From assembly GCA_963739615.1 (NCBI GenBank), contig CAVUBD010000032.1, forward strand, positions 166,427 to 230,426: a stretch of DNA of 64,000 bases, written 5' to 3'. This document shows, in pieces, positions 31,246 to 40,293 of this stretch (position 1 is the stretch's first letter; each line of letters begins with the position of its first letter). Both the position numbers and the translations under genes were made by a program. The stretch is from Palsa-504 sp963739615. GTDB lineage: Bacteria > Actinomycetota > Actinomycetes > Streptosporangiales > Streptosporangiaceae. The notes under the pieces were generated by a model. That model was not told the DNA's origin, did no database searches, and was given only the letters and a program-made list of their open reading frames with translations.

Positions 31246-34203
31246 TCAGGCGGAGCCGGCCTGGGCCTTGTGCACGCGGATCTGGGCGGGGATGCGCTGC
31301 CTCAGCTCGGCGACGTGGCTGACGATGCCGACCATCCGGCCGCCCTCGCGCAGGCCGTCGAGCACGGTCATCACCTCTTCGAGCGTCTCCTCATCCAGGC
31401 TGCCGAACCCCTCGTCGACGAACAGCGCCTCGATCCGGGTGCCGCCGGCCTCGGCCGAGACGACGTCGGCGAGGCCGAGGGCCAGGGCCAGGCTGGCCAG
31501 GAACGTCTCGCCGCCGGACAGCGTGCTGGTGTCGCGGTCCACCCCGGTCCAGGCGTCGCAGGCGAGCAGGCCGAGCCCGGACCGGCCCGCGCCGCGGCGC
31601 GCGTCGGTGTGCACGAGCGAGTAGCGGCCCGAGGTCATCTTCAGCAGCCGCTCGCTGGCGGCGGCAGCGACCTCTTCCAGCCTGGCGGCCAGGACGAAGG
31701 CGGACAGCGTCATCCGCAGCGTGTTCGCGCCCTGGCCGGCCGCCAGGTCGGCGAGCCTGCGGGCCTGCTCGGCCCGGGCGACCAGCGGCTTGCGGTCGTC
31801 CAGGCGCGCGGTGAGCTTGGGAGCGAGATCGGCAAGCTGCTCGGCCTTGTACCGGGCGCGGTCGTGGGCGGCCACGGCGTCGTCGTGCGTCTTGGTGGCG
31901 GCTTCGACCGCGGCCATCGCCCCGGCCACGTCGGCGGGCGGGTCCAGCGGGACGTCGAGGTCGGGATCGGCCAGGAGTTCCCCGGCGGCCCGGGTGGCGG
32001 CCTCGTGGTCGCGGACAGCCTTGTCGGTCGCCGTGCGCCAGCCCGCCTCGCGGAGCGCCTGGCGCACCTCGTCAAGGCCGGCGAATCCGGCGTCGGCCGC
32101 GGCCAGGACCGCCAGGTCCGCGGCGCGGCCGGCGTCCTGGCCGGCCCGCGTGGCCGCGTCGGCCGCGTCGGCGGCGGCGATCAGCGCATCGGCCGCCGCG
32201 CGGACGGCCGCCAGCGCCGTGTCCAGGTCGGGCGAGCCGTCGAGCTGGGCCAGCAGCGACGCCCGGTGCCTGCCGGCCCGCTCGTCCGCGTCGGTGGCCT
32301 TGCGTAGTTCGGATTCGCGCTGCTCGGTGAGCTCGACCAGGCGCCTGTCCGCGTCGGCGATGTCTTTATCGAGGGCTTCGAGGACCGCCTGGACGTCGGC
32401 CAGCCGCGCGGCGGCGCTGGTCAGCTGGGTCGTTTCGGCCCGGAGCGCGGTGGCGTCCGCGGCCAGCCTCGCGGCCTCGGCCCGGAGCGAGGCCAGGTCC
32501 GCGGGGACGGTGAACCCGGCGTCTTCGAGCCGGACGGTCAGGTCGGCGACCAGGACGTCGGCGGCGGCCAGCTTCGCCCCGACCATCTCGGCTTGCTCCG
32601 TGGCCAGCGCCGCCTGGGCATCGGCGGCCTCTTCCTGATCGCGCGTGACCCGCTCGCCGCGCAGCTCGCACAGCTCGGGATGGTCGAGCGAGCCGCAGAC
32701 CGGGCAGGGGGCACCGTCGACCAGGCTCGCCGCGAGCTCGGCGCGCATGCCGTCGATGCGGGCCACCCGCAGCCGCGCCGCTTCTTCGAGCAGCTCGACC
32801 GTCTCGATTTTCGCGTCCAGGTACGCCGCCGCGTGCCTGCCGGCGTCGGCGCGGGCTTTGACCAGGGCGCTCGCGTCATCCGCGGCGCGCAGGCAGCGGT
32901 CGGCCCCGGCCCGGGCGGCGGGCAGTTTCTCCCCGGCCGCGCGGGCCTGGTCGCGCTCGCGGCTCAGCTCGGGACGCTGCAAGCGTTTGCGGCTCAGCTG
33001 GCCGCCGGTGGCGTCGATCTGGGCCGCGAGCTCGGCCGCGGCCTGCCGGGCCGACAGCGCGGCCTGGTCCTCATCGGCGGCCTGCCGCGACAGCGACCTC
33101 AGCGCCTCGAACCGCCCGGCCTGCTCGACCTGCTGCTGGCCGCCTTCCCGGAGTTCGGCGGCGCTGATCGTGGTGCTGGCCGCGGCGAGGTGCCTGGCCT
33201 GGGTTTCCTCGTCCTGCGCCCGGGCCAGGGTGGCACTGGTCCGCTCCGCCTCGGTGAGCGCGGGTAGCACCTCGGCGGCCCGGGCGGCGGCAGCGAGTTC
33301 ATGACGCCGTTCGCCGGTGGCCGGCTCGGCCGCGGCCAGCTCGGCGCGCAGCCGCAGCGCGTCCTGGCGGCGGCGCTGCCGGTCCGCGAGCCGCTCAAGC
33401 TCGCGCTGGCGGGTGAGCGCCGCGTCCAGGTCCAGGCGGTAGCCCGCGACCTGGCGGGCCCCGGCGGCCGATTCGGCGGCGGCGGCCTCGCCCAGCCGCG
33501 CGGCCCAGCCGGCGGACGGCAGGTCATCGGCGGGGACGCCGGCCACCTGGGCGACGCGGGCCACCAGGCCGGCGATCCCGGCATCGGCTTCTTCCACCTC
33601 GCGGGCCGTGGCCCGGCGCCGGCCGGCGAGCCACTCCTCCACCGCGCGGAACCTGTCCGTGCCGAACAGCCGCTGCAGCAGCTTGGCCCGGTCGCTGGCG
33701 TCGGCGTGCAGGAACGTCGCGAACTCGCCCTGCGGCAGGAGCACGACCTGGAAGAACTGGTCGGCAGACATGCCCATCAGGCCTTTGATCTCGTCGTCGG
33801 CCTCGCCCGCCCGGGTCGAGACAGCCTGCCAGGACGCGCCGGTGAACTCCTCGAGCAGGACCTTCGCCTGCGCGGCGGTGCTGCCGCTGCCGCGCAGCTT
33901 GGGGCGTTCCTGTTCCGGCTTGCGGGTGATCCGCATCCGCCGGCCGCCGATCGTCGCCTCGAGCTGCACCTCGGTCGGCGTGCCCGGGGGCGCGTGATCC
34001 GAGCGCAGCCGCCTGGCCTTGCCGCGTTCGCCTGGCACCCGGCCGTAGAGAGCGAACCCGATGGCGTCGAGCAGCGTGGTCTTCCCTGCGCCGGTCTCGC
34101 CGTGCAGCAGGAACAGCCCGGCGCAGGCCAGGTCGTCGAAGCAGACCTCCACCGTGCCGCCGAACGCGCCGAACGCGGTCAGGCGCAGCCGGTGCGGGCG
34201 CAT
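31246..34203 (-). CDS. sbcC: SbcC, ATPase subunit of the SbcCD nuclease
   Basis: ATG 34203 overlaps the sbcD stop (TGATG). The 985-residue protein has a Walker A at the front (LLHGETGAGKTTLLDAIGFALYG), then FQVVLLPQGEFATFLHA. Long Ala/Glu/Arg-rich coiled coils flank a zinc-hook centre (CPVCGSLDHPELC). The C-terminal ATPase half has STLSGGETFLASLALALGL (signature) and ALFVDEGFGSLDEETLEEVM (Walker B/D-loop). With SbcD it cuts DNA ends and hairpins during repair and replication. Length and order are normal for actinobacterial SbcC. No frameshift is apparent despite the high GC content. Confidence 0.93.
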   Translation of the reverse strand: MRPHRLRLTAFGAFGGTVEVCFDDLACAGLFLLHGETGAGKTTLLDAIGFALYGRVPGERGKARRLRSDHAPPGTPTEVQLEATIGGRRMRITRKPEQERPKLRGSGSTAAQAKVLLEEFTGASWQAVSTRAGEADDEIKGLMGMSADQFFQVVLLPQGEFATFLHADASDRAKLLQRLFGTDRFRAVEEWLAGRRRATAREVEEADAGIAGLVARVAQVAGVPADDLPSAGWAARLGEAAAAESAAGARQVAGYRLDLDAALTRQRELERLADRQRRRQDALRLRAELAAAEPATGERRHELAAAARAAEVLPALTEAERTSATLARAQDEETQARHLAAASTTISAAELREGGQQQVEQAGRFEALRSLSRQAADEDQAALSARQAAAELAAQIDATGGQLSRKRLQRPELSRERDQARAAGEKLPAARAGADRCLRAADDASALVKARADAGRHAAAYLDAKIETVELLEEAARLRVARIDGMRAELAASLVDGAPCPVCGSLDHPELCELRGERVTRDQEEAADAQAALATEQAEMVGAKLAAADVLVADLTVRLEDAGFTVPADLASLRAEAARLAADATALRAETTQLTSAAARLADVQAVLEALDKDIADADRRLVELTEQRESELRKATDADERAGRHRASLLAQLDGSPDLDTALAAVRAAADALIAAADAADAATRAGQDAGRAADLAVLAAADAGFAGLDEVRQALREAGWRTATDKAVRDHEAATRAAGELLADPDLDVPLDPPADVAGAMAAVEAATKTHDDAVAAHDRARYKAEQLADLAPKLTARLDDRKPLVARAEQARRLADLAAGQGANTLRMTLSAFVLAARLEEVAAAASERLLKMTSGRYSLVHTDARRGAGRSGLGLLACDAWTGVDRDTSTLSGGETFLASLALALGLADVVSAEAGGTRIEALFVDEGFGSLDEETLEEVMTVLDGLREGGRMVGIVSHVAELRQRIPAQIRVHKAQAGSA

Positions 34204-35396
34204 CAGGCGCCTGCTTCCGCTGCCTCGGCGCGGACGGCCTCGAACGCCGCCCGGAGCAGCTCGGCTTCGGCCGCTGACGGCGGCGCGTTCCTGACGTGCC
34301 GGACGAACTCGGCGGCGACCGACAGGTCGTCGCGGCCGGCGACCCTGGCCCGGTACCCGCGCTCGTCTGCCACGGCGCCGGCCGGCTCGAACGCGAGGAC
34401 CAGGACGTGCGGGAACCGGGACCGCAGCTTGTCCATGGCGCCCTCGGGACGGCTCGCATCGGTGAGGGTGACCGAGACGAAGTTGTCCTCGCATGAGGCG
34501 TAGGCCGCCGAGGCGAGCAGGTCGGCGAGCCGCCCGGACAGCACGCTCAGCCGCCGGAACACCGGGGCGGGCACCCGCTCGGCCCGGGCGGTCCCGGCGC
34601 CGTCCAGCTCGACCAGCCAGCTGCCCTTGTGGTGCGACGCCTCGGAGAACGAGTACGGCAGCGGCGAGCCGCTGTAGCGCAGGTGCCCGGCGACGGTCTG
34701 CTGGCCGTGCAGGTGACCGAGGGCCACGTAGCTGAACCCGTCGAACAGGCCGGCGGGCACCTGGCCGACGCCGCCGACCGTGATGTCACGCTCGGAGTCG
34801 CTGGCCGCTCCCCCGGTGACCCAGCCGTGGGCCATGACGACCTGGCGGGCGACGCGGCGGCGCTCGGCGTCGGCGCGGATGCAGCTGACCGCGTGGCCGA
34901 GGACCCCGGCGTGCCCTCGCGGGGCCGGTTCGGGGCTCTGCGGGCTCGCTGGGCTTGCAGGCTCCGCATGGGGCAGCTCGCCGCGGACGGCGTCGGGCTC
35001 GAGGTAGGGGATCCCGTACACGGCCACCGGCCCGTGGCCGTCCTCGAGCATGACCGGGCGGGCCAGCGCGCCCGGCCGGGTGCGCAGGTGCACCCCGGCC
35101 TGGTCGAGCAGGCCGCTGCCGAACCCCAGCCTGCGCGCGGAGTCGTGGTTGCCGCTGATCAGCACGATTCTCGCCCCGGTCGCGTTCAGTCTGAGCAGGG
35201 CGTCCTCGCACAGCTCGACCGCGTCCACAGACGGCACCGCGCGGTCGTAGATGTCCCCGGCGACCAGGACCGCGTCCACCTTCTGCTCGCGCACGGTGTC
35301 CACCAGGTGATCGAGGAAGGCCGACTGGGCCGCCCGGAGATCGGCGCGGTGCAGCGACCGCCCGAGGTGCCAGTCCGAGGTGTGCAGCAATCGCAT
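34203..35396 (-). CDS. sbcD: SbcD, nuclease subunit of the SbcCD complex
   Basis: I use ATG 35396, where the family motif begins (MRLLHTSDWHLGRSLH). The 397-residue protein contains the metallophosphatase motifs DWHLG, VLVAGDIYDRAVPS, LISGNHDSARRLGFG and VMAHGWVTGG, then YVALGHLHGQQTV with GxLHGxQ. The C-terminal cap domain follows. It is the Mn-dependent exo/endonuclease that works with SbcC. It is translationally coupled to sbcC through TGATG. Confidence 0.93.
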   Translation of the reverse strand: MRLLHTSDWHLGRSLHRADLRAAQSAFLDHLVDTVREQKVDAVLVAGDIYDRAVPSVDAVELCEDALLRLNATGARIVLISGNHDSARRLGFGSGLLDQAGVHLRTRPGALARPVMLEDGHGPVAVYGIPYLEPDAVRGELPHAEPASPASPQSPEPAPRGHAGVLGHAVSCIRADAERRRVARQVVMAHGWVTGGAASDSERDITVGGVGQVPAGLFDGFSYVALGHLHGQQTVAGHLRYSGSPLPYSFSEASHHKGSWLVELDGAGTARAERVPAPVFRRLSVLSGRLADLLASAAYASCEDNFVSVTLTDASRPEGAMDKLRSRFPHVLVLAFEPAGAVADERGYRARVAGRDDLSVAAEFVRHVRNAPPSAAEAELLRAAFEAVRAEAAEAGA

Positions 35397-35468
35397 GGCC
35401 CGGACCCTAGCGGAGGGCACCGACATTACGCGGCGGTACGCGCCCGTCGGCCGGGACGGGACAGCCGC

Positions 35469-36524
35469 TCAGCCGGCGGCCGCGCTGGTGGCGAAGCTGC
35501 CCATGCCGGGGATATAGGTGCCGCCGCCGGAGCCGGCGGACCGGGTGGCGAGCCAGCGGTCGACCTCGGCCTGCCAGCGCTGCTTGTCCGCTTCCGGCGC
35601 GAAGCACGCGTCGAAGGAGTTCCGAGCCAGCCCGGCGAGCTGCTCGTCGGCCAGCCCGAACTCCCGGCGCACCGCGGCCAGGTTCTCATCTATGTACCCG
35701 CCGAAGTAGGCCGGGTCGTCACTGTTCACCGTGACGAGCAGCCCGGCGTCCAGCATGGCGGGCAGCGGGTGATCGGCGAGCGTGCGAACGACGCCGAGCG
35801 CGACATTGGACAGCGGGCACACGGTCAGCGGGACCTGCTGATCGCGCAGCCTCGCGACAAGCGCCGGGTCCTCCATGGCTCGCACGCCGTGGTCGACCCG
35901 CTCCACGTGCAGCCGGTCAAGCGCGTCGCGCACGTACTCGGGGCCGCCCTCCTCTCCCGCGTGCGCCACCAGCCGGAGGTCTTCGGCCGCCGCCAGCCGG
36001 TACACGTCCTCGAACAGCGCCGGCGGGTAGCCGACTTCGGTGGAGTCGAGCCCGACGCCGATGAACTTGTCGCGGAACGGGAGCGAGGCCCGCAGCACCG
36101 CGTCGGCCGCTTCCGGCCCCAGGTGACGCAGGAAGCACAGGATCAGGTCGGCGGATATGCCGTGTTCCCGCGCGCCGTCGGCGAGCGCGGCCGTCAGCCC
36201 GCCGAACAGCTCGCCGAGCGGGACCCCGTTGGCCAGGTGCGTCTGCGGGTCGAAGAAGATCTCGGCCCGGCGCACCCCCGCCGCCGCGGCCCGGGCCAGG
36301 TAGGCGCGGGCCAGGTCGTAGAAGTCCTGCTCGATCTTCAGCACGCGCAGGTTGGCGTAGTGCAGGTCGAGAAAGGACTGCAGGTGAGCGAACCGGTACC
36401 GGGCGCGCAGCTCGGCGGGGTCCACGGTGGGGATCGGTGTGCCGTTGCGCGCTGCGAGACCGACCAGCAGTTCGGGTTCGAGCGTGCCCTCGATGTGAAT
36501 GTGCAGTTCAGCCACTGGCAGCAT
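35469..36524 (-). CDS. Adenosine/adenine deaminase family protein
   Basis: ATG 36524 follows GGGAGGA. The 351-residue protein has the ADA metal site: HIHIEGTLEPELLVGLA (HxH), FIGVGLDSTE, VAHAGEEGGPEYVRDAL (HAGE), RVDHGVRAMEDP and LTVCPLSN, with VNSDDPAYFGGYI carrying the paired aspartates. Members deaminate adenosine, adenine or related purines in the cytosol. SNVALGVV after CPLSN and the short length suggest the adenosine-deaminase-like/adenine deaminase branch. The substrate cannot be fixed. It is convergent to nothing nearby and follows DUF5709 on the same strand at 240 bp. Confidence 0.88.
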   Translation of the reverse strand: MLPVAELHIHIEGTLEPELLVGLAARNGTPIPTVDPAELRARYRFAHLQSFLDLHYANLRVLKIEQDFYDLARAYLARAAAAGVRRAEIFFDPQTHLANGVPLGELFGGLTAALADGAREHGISADLILCFLRHLGPEAADAVLRASLPFRDKFIGVGLDSTEVGYPPALFEDVYRLAAAEDLRLVAHAGEEGGPEYVRDALDRLHVERVDHGVRAMEDPALVARLRDQQVPLTVCPLSNVALGVVRTLADHPLPAMLDAGLLVTVNSDDPAYFGGYIDENLAAVRREFGLADEQLAGLARNSFDACFAPEADKQRWQAEVDRWLATRSAGSGGGTYIPGMGSFATSAAAG

Positions 36525-36763
36525 GCGTATTCCTCCCCTAGCCACGGCCCCGCCGCCCGTCCCAGGTTACCGGGGCACCCTGATTCACATCGTGGCGGAG
36601 CTCCGTTTCATCAAGGGTAAATATCCTTTTGTCCCGAACGAACGGTGGTGCTTGCTTCCGGTAACTGGACGGGAAACCCGCCAGGAACCAACGCTATCGA
36701 CCTTCCCTCTGAGGACCTTCTGCTGGACATCCAATTCGCCTGAAGGGCTCCTTGCCCGTGCCG
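36525..36763. other. Intergenic region upstream of the deaminase
   Basis: I see no gene. It probably contains the promoter of the deaminase. The DUF5709 gene ends at its far side. TTTTGTCCCGAACGAACGG near 36629 resembles a stretch near 23545 but the similarity is short. Confidence 0.4.
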
Positions 36764-37243
36764 TCAGTCGCCGGAACGGATGTCGGTGTCGTCGTCGTCC
36801 ACCACGTGGACCGCCGCCTCTTCCGCCGTCGCGGCGCCGCCGTCGATCCCGGCGTCGCGCGCGACCAGATCGGCCTCGGCGTCCGGATGGGCTCCTTCGT
36901 CCTCGGCCACCAGGCGGCCGGCCCGGGGATCCGGGCCGTCGTCGAGCGAGAGCCCGTCGAGGTACTCCTCGTCCTCGTCCTCGTCGTCGCGGTCCTCGGG
37001 CACGTCGTCGTCGACGTCGAACAAGGTATCCGGCTCCTCTTCGGCGAGCAGCTGATCGAGGGACTCCCCCGACGCCTGCTCGTCGGCGGTCGAGCCGAAC
37101 CTCATCGCCACCGACCAGTGCGCCGGCGGCACGACCCCGCGGTCGAGGGGATCATCCCCCGGCGGGCCGTCCAGCGTGTCAGCGGAGTCCGCGACCTGGT
37201 AGTCCTCCAAGTCGGCGGACTCATGACGGGTCTCGTCAGGCAT
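36764..37243 (-). CDS. DUF5709 family acidic protein
   Basis: This 159-residue acidic protein matches the actinobacterial DUF5709 pattern: ADTLDG, DRGVVPPAHWSVAMRFGSTADEQASG, SLDQLLAEEEPD and near the end VARDAGIDGGAATAEEAAVHVV. The middle is a long Asp/Glu run. Its function is unknown; it lacks a signal peptide and membrane helices. It is often found as a single gene, as here. The product is conserved in the phylum, which supports its being a real gene. Confidence 0.85.
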   Translation of the reverse strand: MPDETRHESADLEDYQVADSADTLDGPPGDDPLDRGVVPPAHWSVAMRFGSTADEQASGESLDQLLAEEEPDTLFDVDDDVPEDRDDEDEDEEYLDGLSLDDGPDPRAGRLVAEDEGAHPDAEADLVARDAGIDGGAATAEEAAVHVVDDDDTDIRSGD

Positions 37244-37417
37244 CTCACGTCTCCTCTCTCAGTCCTCGCCCATCCCCGTGCCGATGAGTACACGTTCGCG
37301 GTTACGTCATATCACCTGGCTGGCGCGGACGAGCCCCGGCGTTATTGGGTCGCCGGGATTACGGCGCGACCGGTAGGTTCGTGGCACGGGGTGCGAGAAG
37401 GCAGTTCGGGAGGATGC

Positions 37418-38464
37418 ATGTCACAGGTCAGCGGGGTCACCGGAGAGCCGGCGATCCTCGTGACGGGCTTGACCAAGTCGTTCGGTGCGGTGCAAGCGCT
37501 GCGTGGCATCGACTTGTCGGTACCGCGCGGGACGGTCCTCGGCGTGCTCGGGCCCAACGGGGCGGGTAAGACCACCGCGGTGCGGATCCTGACCACCCTG
37601 CTGCTTCCCGACGGCGGGCGGGCGGTGGTCGAGGGCCACGACGTGGTCCGGCAGGCGGCCGCGGTCCGCCGGTCGATCGGGCTGGCGGGGCAGTCCGCCG
37701 CCATCCAGGAGGAGCTGACCGGCCGGGAGAACCTCGAGATCGTCGGGCGGCTGTATCACCTTAGCTGGCCGCGGGCGCGCAGCCGCGCCACCGAACTGCT
37801 CGAGCAGTTCGGCCTGAGCGATGCCGCCGACCGGGCGGCCAAGACCTACTCGGGCGGCATGCAGCGCCGCCTTGACCTGGCCGCCAGTCTGGTCGGCCAG
37901 CCGGCGGTGCTGTTCCTCGACGAGCCGACGACTGGCCTGGATCCGCGGTCGCGGCTGGGGATGTGGGACATCATCCGGTCGCTGGTCGCCGACGGGACCA
38001 CGATCCTGCTCACCACCCAGTACCTCGACGAGGCCGATGAGCTGGCCGACGAGATCGTGGTCATCGATCATGGCCTGGTCATCGCAGCCGGCACCTCGGA
38101 AGAACTCAAGAGCATGGTGGGCGGCGACGTGGTCGAGTTCACCGTGCCTGACCGCCGCCGGATCGCCGATGCCGCCGCCGCGGCCGCCAAGATCGGCGAA
38201 GGGGAACCGCACGCCGACCCGGAAACCGGCGTGGTCAGCATCCAGGTCGGGAGCCGCGGTTCGGAGGCGCTGATCGACACGGTGCGAGCGCTGGACGCCG
38301 CAGGTATCGAAATCCGTGATCTCGCGTTGCGCCGGCCTTCGCTGGATGACGTGTTCCTGGCCTTGACCGGGCACGCTGCCGAGGAGGAGGAACCGGGCGG
38401 ACGCCGGCGCGGGCGCCGAGGCAGCCAAGCTGACCGCAAAGAGGATGCGAGGGCCACATCATGA
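37418..38464 (+). CDS. DrrA-like ABC transporter ATPase
   Basis: ATG 37418 follows GGGAGGA. The 348-residue ATPase has Walker A GPNGAGKTTAVRIL, Q-loop region LAGQSAAIQEELTG, signature YSGGMQRRLDLA, Walker B VLFLDEPTTGLDP and switch LLTTQYLDEADELAD. The C-terminal extension (about 240-330, SLDDVFLALTGHA) is typical of daunorubicin-resistance DrrA proteins. It energises the permease encoded next, with an ATGA overlap. Exported substrates of this group are drugs, lipids or natural products. The diaminopropionate cluster has no exporter of its own, but a link to it is only speculation. Confidence 0.92.
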   Translation: MSQVSGVTGEPAILVTGLTKSFGAVQALRGIDLSVPRGTVLGVLGPNGAGKTTAVRILTTLLLPDGGRAVVEGHDVVRQAAAVRRSIGLAGQSAAIQEELTGRENLEIVGRLYHLSWPRARSRATELLEQFGLSDAADRAAKTYSGGMQRRLDLAASLVGQPAVLFLDEPTTGLDPRSRLGMWDIIRSLVADGTTILLTTQYLDEADELADEIVVIDHGLVIAAGTSEELKSMVGGDVVEFTVPDRRRIADAAAAAAKIGEGEPHADPETGVVSIQVGSRGSEALIDTVRALDAAGIEIRDLALRRPSLDDVFLALTGHAAEEEEPGGRRRGRRGSQADRKEDARATS

Positions 38465-39285
38465 CCACGATCGCCGCGCCCGCGAGCGTACACGGCGCGG
38501 GCGAACCCGGCCTTCGCACCCGGTTCGGCTGGGCGGTGACCGACACGCTCACCATCACCCGGCGCAACCTGCTGGTCTGGATGCGGGTCCCCGCGTACCT
38601 CATGTTCACGGTGATCCAGCCGGTGATGTTCGTGCTGCTGTTCCGCTATGTGTTCGGCGGCGCGATCCCGGTGGATGTTCCCGGCGGCTACGTCAACTTC
38701 CTGCTACCAGGGATCATCGCGCAGACGGCGGCGTTCGCCACGTTCGGCACGGCCATCGCGCTGGCCCAGGAACTGAAGAAGGGCGTGATCGACCGGTTCC
38801 GGTCGATGCCGATGGCCCGTTCGGCGGTACTGGCCGGCCGTCTGGTGGCAGATACCGGGCGGATGCTCGTGACGATCCTGATCATCGTCGCGGTGGGATA
38901 CGCGGTCGGTTTCCGCTTCTTGAACGGCGTCGTGCCCGCCATTGGCATGGTCTTGCTCGCGACCGTGTTCGGCCTGGCGATCTGCTGCATCTCGGCCTAC
39001 ACGGGCCTGGCCATCGGCGACGAGGAGTCGGTGCAGGCGTTCGGGCTGATCTGGCTGTTCCCGCTCACGTTCCTGTCCTCCGCATTCGTGCCGATTGCGA
39101 CCATGCCGGGCTGGCTGCAGGCCTTTGCCTACCACAACCCGGTCACGTACGTCGTCGACGCCATGCGCGCACTGGCCCTCGGCGGCCCGCTTGAGGCGAA
39201 CCTGTGGAAGAGCCTCGTCTGGATAGCCGGGATCTTCGTGGTGTTCGTGCCGCTCGCGGTGCGTGCCTACCGGCGAGCCGGTTAG
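38461..39285 (+). CDS. DrrB-like ABC-2 permease
   Basis: The ATG overlaps the ATPase stop. The 274-residue protein has six membrane helices and the ABC-2 features TLTITRRNLLVWMRVPAYLM, LPGIIAQTAAFATFGTAIAL and KKGVIDRFRSMPMARSAVLAGR (the coupling helix). It ends AFAYHNPVTYVVDAMRALALGG, characteristic of DrrB proteins. It forms an exporter with the preceding ATPase. Two genes and an overlap indicate a simple operon. Confidence 0.92.
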   Translation: MTTIAAPASVHGAGEPGLRTRFGWAVTDTLTITRRNLLVWMRVPAYLMFTVIQPVMFVLLFRYVFGGAIPVDVPGGYVNFLLPGIIAQTAAFATFGTAIALAQELKKGVIDRFRSMPMARSAVLAGRLVADTGRMLVTILIIVAVGYAVGFRFLNGVVPAIGMVLLATVFGLAICCISAYTGLAIGDEESVQAFGLIWLFPLTFLSSAFVPIATMPGWLQAFAYHNPVTYVVDAMRALALGGPLEANLWKSLVWIAGIFVVFVPLAVRAYRRAG

Positions 39286-39470
39286 TTTTCAGGATTACAC
39301 CGCGGCGGGATCGTTTCGTCCCGGACGGTCCCGGGCAGAGCAGTAACCGGACTTAAGGCAGCAAAGCGGCTGTGCGTACCGGGCAGGCCGGGATGGCCAC
39401 GCCTGGCCGAGGGAAATGAGCCTGGTGCGCGCTGGCCGGCACCGGAACAGCCGATCCCAGGAGGCCTCCC

Positions 39471-39827
39471 ATGATCAATCGTGATGCGTCCCGCCACGTC
39501 GAAGTCAAAGACGGCGATCAGCCGGTCGCGGCGGCCGAGGTGACGACGGCCGAGGGAGCCGAGGGAACCGCCCGGGCCACGCTGCACGCCACGCCAGGCC
39601 ACACACCGCCAGGCAGCCGGGCGAGCCTGGTGGACGCGATCATGGATACCCCTGAGGTCCAGGCCAGCACCCGGCTGGAGGCCACGGTGCCGCTGGGCGA
39701 CGGCGAGTCGCTCGAGCGCCTGCGTGAGCGGACCGTGGACGCCGTCACCCGCCCGGCCGGCTCGACGGCACTGCTAGACGCGAGCATACCGCCCGCTCGC
39801 CCACCGGACATCGCCAGGGAGCCCTAG
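39471..39827 (+). CDS. Conserved small hypothetical protein
   Basis: The ATG at 39471 follows AGGAGG. The 118-residue product is hydrophilic, with VEVKDGDQPVAAAEVTTAEG at the front, GSRASLVDAIMDTPEVQAST in the middle and a Pro-rich end. I see no signal peptide, membrane helix or known motif. The regular amino acid mix, strong ribosome site and codon use support a real gene. I do not recognise a function. It lies alone after the DrrAB pair. Confidence 0.7.
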   Translation: MINRDASRHVEVKDGDQPVAAAEVTTAEGAEGTARATLHATPGHTPPGSRASLVDAIMDTPEVQASTRLEATVPLGDGESLERLRERTVDAVTRPAGSTALLDASIPPARPPDIAREP

Positions 39828-40293
39828 AGCCGCCGGCCCTCGCCCCGCCGCGGGTGCAGGGCGGCGCCGGGTGCAGGGTGGCGCCGGGTGCAGGGCGGCG
39901 CCTAGCCCGGCGCCCGAAATACCAGCCCCATGGCCTGCCCGCGGGGCCGGAATCGTTCTGCTGCCCCAGCCGCGGCCGACGGGGGTGAGGACTCGGGTAG
40001 GCAGCGGCCGGCCAGGACGAGGCCTGCGACGGCTTCGTCACCACGGCCTCCTGAGGTGCCGCCTGATAGCTCTGGGCCGGGACGGTCCGGTGCGCCGAAG
40101 GCCGAGCCGACCGCGAGGCGGCCGGGGGCTTCTGTGCAGGGACCGGCGACGAAGGGACGGGCGACGAGGGCAGTATCGCGCCGATCGAGCCATGCGGGGA
40201 TCATGCCGTCTCCGGCGCCTCACCCAGTCTGGAAAGCGGGCTGCTTTTGCCCTGGAGCTACGCCGCCGGTCCCGATGGACAGCCGCGGCCGCG
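39828..40293. other. Gene-poor region downstream of the anti-sigma gene
   Basis: Short GCGCCGGGTGCAGGG-type repeats lie at about 39853-39905. On the minus strand an ATG at 40204 with GGAG upstream opens a 100-residue frame to 39902. A second frame over about 40190-39905 reads QSYQAAPQEAVVTKPSQASS and has better codon bias but no start. The pair may be the decayed remnant of a small gene that followed the anti-sigma factor. I do not call a gene. Confidence 0.35.

Noticed and set aside
23540..36650. Shared AACGAACGGTG word at about 23552 and 36638 as a common promoter motif
   Set aside because: An 11-base match is expected by chance many times in 64 kb, and the flanking similarity is weak.
37418..39285. 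The DrrAB-like exporter as the self-resistance pump of the Dap cluster
   Set aside because: It is 22 kb away with unrelated genes between; only a family analogy supports it.
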